From positions 1 through 42,123 of the forward strand of contig NZ_BDAW01000021.1 in NCBI RefSeq assembly GCF_001625085.1: a stretch of DNA of 42,123 bases, written 5' to 3'. Source of the DNA: Nocardia acidivorans NBRC 108247 (GTDB taxonomy: Bacteria > Actinomycetota > Actinomycetes > Mycobacteriales > Mycobacteriaceae). Shown one piece after another: positions 41,784-42,123 of this stretch; position 1 is the first letter of the stretch; the number at the start of each line of letters is the position of its first letter. Made by a program: the position numbers and the translations under genes. The notes beneath the pieces were generated by a model. That model searched no databases. It was not told the DNA's origin and saw nothing but the letters and a program-made list of their open reading frames with translations.

Positions 41784-42123
41784 GCGAGTACGGCGGACCA
41801 CGCTCGACCGGCCGACCCGATGGACAGGACGGGCCGCCACCGCGCACGCCCGGCCGCGGTGACGGCCCGGACGCTCCCGCACCGCGGCGCGCGCCCTCCG
41901 CACCCTGGGAACGAGGCGTACCGCAGCAGCGCGGCTCCCGTCCGGGACCGCCGAGCCCGGGACCGCGGGTGGGAAATCCTTCCTCGCAGGGCATTCCGAC
42001 CGTCATGCCCGGCCGGCCGCAAGGTCAACCGTCCGGTCCGCCGCCGGTGCGTGGACCGCGCACCGGCGAATCCGGACCCATCATGGCGCGCCCGCCCGGC
42101 CCGCCACCCCGCCCGCAGGGCCA
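41780..42123 (+). CDS. murJ: MurJ/MviN lipid II flippase, N-terminal part only
   Basis: An open frame from GTG 41780 (overlapping the previous stop) runs off the window end; 114 complete codons are visible. All of them are low complexity, rich in Pro, Gly, Arg and Ser, with no membrane helix yet. The identity is inferred from position after mutT4 and DUF6049, where mycobacteria and nocardiae carry murJ (mviN). If right, the flippase has a disordered cytoplasmic extension of more than 110 residues before its first helix. Confidence 0.65.
   Translation, partial: MSEYGGPRSTGRPDGQDGPPPRTPGRGDGPDAPAPRRAPSAPWERGVPQQRGSRPGPPSPGPRVGNPSSQGIPTVMPGRPQGQPSGPPPVRGPRTGESGPIMARPPGPPPRPQG

Overview
The window comes from a high-GC mycolic-acid actinomycete, most likely Nocardia or a close relative. 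The evidence is a full yrbE/mce operon, an LppU-type lipoprotein, a Zmp1-type M13 peptidase, ugpAEBC, frequent GTG starts, apparent leaderless promoters, and the block pcnA - mutT4 - DUF6049 - murJ, which in mycobacteria lies close to oriC. I saw no tRNA, rRNA, CRISPR array, insertion sequence or prophage. This is ordinary chromosome with dense co-directional operons.

Layout. 1-5.6 kb (+): end of a DUF445 membrane protein; a TIGR03084/mycothiol-isomerase-like protein behind a strong palindrome; a membrane-anchored unknown protein coupled to an L-2-hydroxyglutarate oxidase; an SRPBCC protein; RNase HI with a long tail. 5.6-15.2 kb (-): a nine-gene mce operon (yrbEA, yrbEB, mceA-F, one Mce-associated protein). 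Its upstream region holds a sequence that fits the KstR operator consensus exactly, so it is probably the Mce4-type sterol importer. 15.6-19.8 kb: secreted S1 protease (+), LppU-like lipoprotein (-), cytochrome P450 (+), and a secreted L,D-transpeptidase (+) with two CRP/GlxR-like boxes and a repeat-rich leader. 19.9-24.2 kb (+): ugpA-ugpE-ugpB-ugpC, a glycerophosphodiester/glycerol-3-phosphate ABC importer. 24.2-28.1 kb (-): P-loop kinase, M13 metallopeptidase, and a DUF397 protein with its XRE/DUF5753 regulator. The regulator is divergent from an unknown 157-aa gene across an operator-like palindrome. 28.6-30.0 kb (-): DUF4190 protein and pirin. 30.2-33.7 kb (+): a coupled trio of Nudix hydrolase, MFS transporter and secreted DUF4185 protein (possible endo-D-arabinanase). 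33.7-36.2 kb (-): 5-oxoprolinase genes pxpA, pxpB, pxpC. 36.3-42.1 kb: LmeA/DUF2993-like protein (+), pcnA (-), then mutT4, DUF6049 and the start of murJ (+).

A common theme is the mycolata envelope and host- or soil-derived lipids: sterol uptake (mce), glycerophosphodiester uptake (ugp), peptidoglycan cross-linking (Ldt), arabinan processing (DUF4185) and lipid II flipping (murJ with DUF6049). The least explained parts are the XRE/DUF397 locus with its unknown divergent partner, the leader of the L,D-transpeptidase gene, and the RNase HI tail that ends in a sliding-clamp-like motif.
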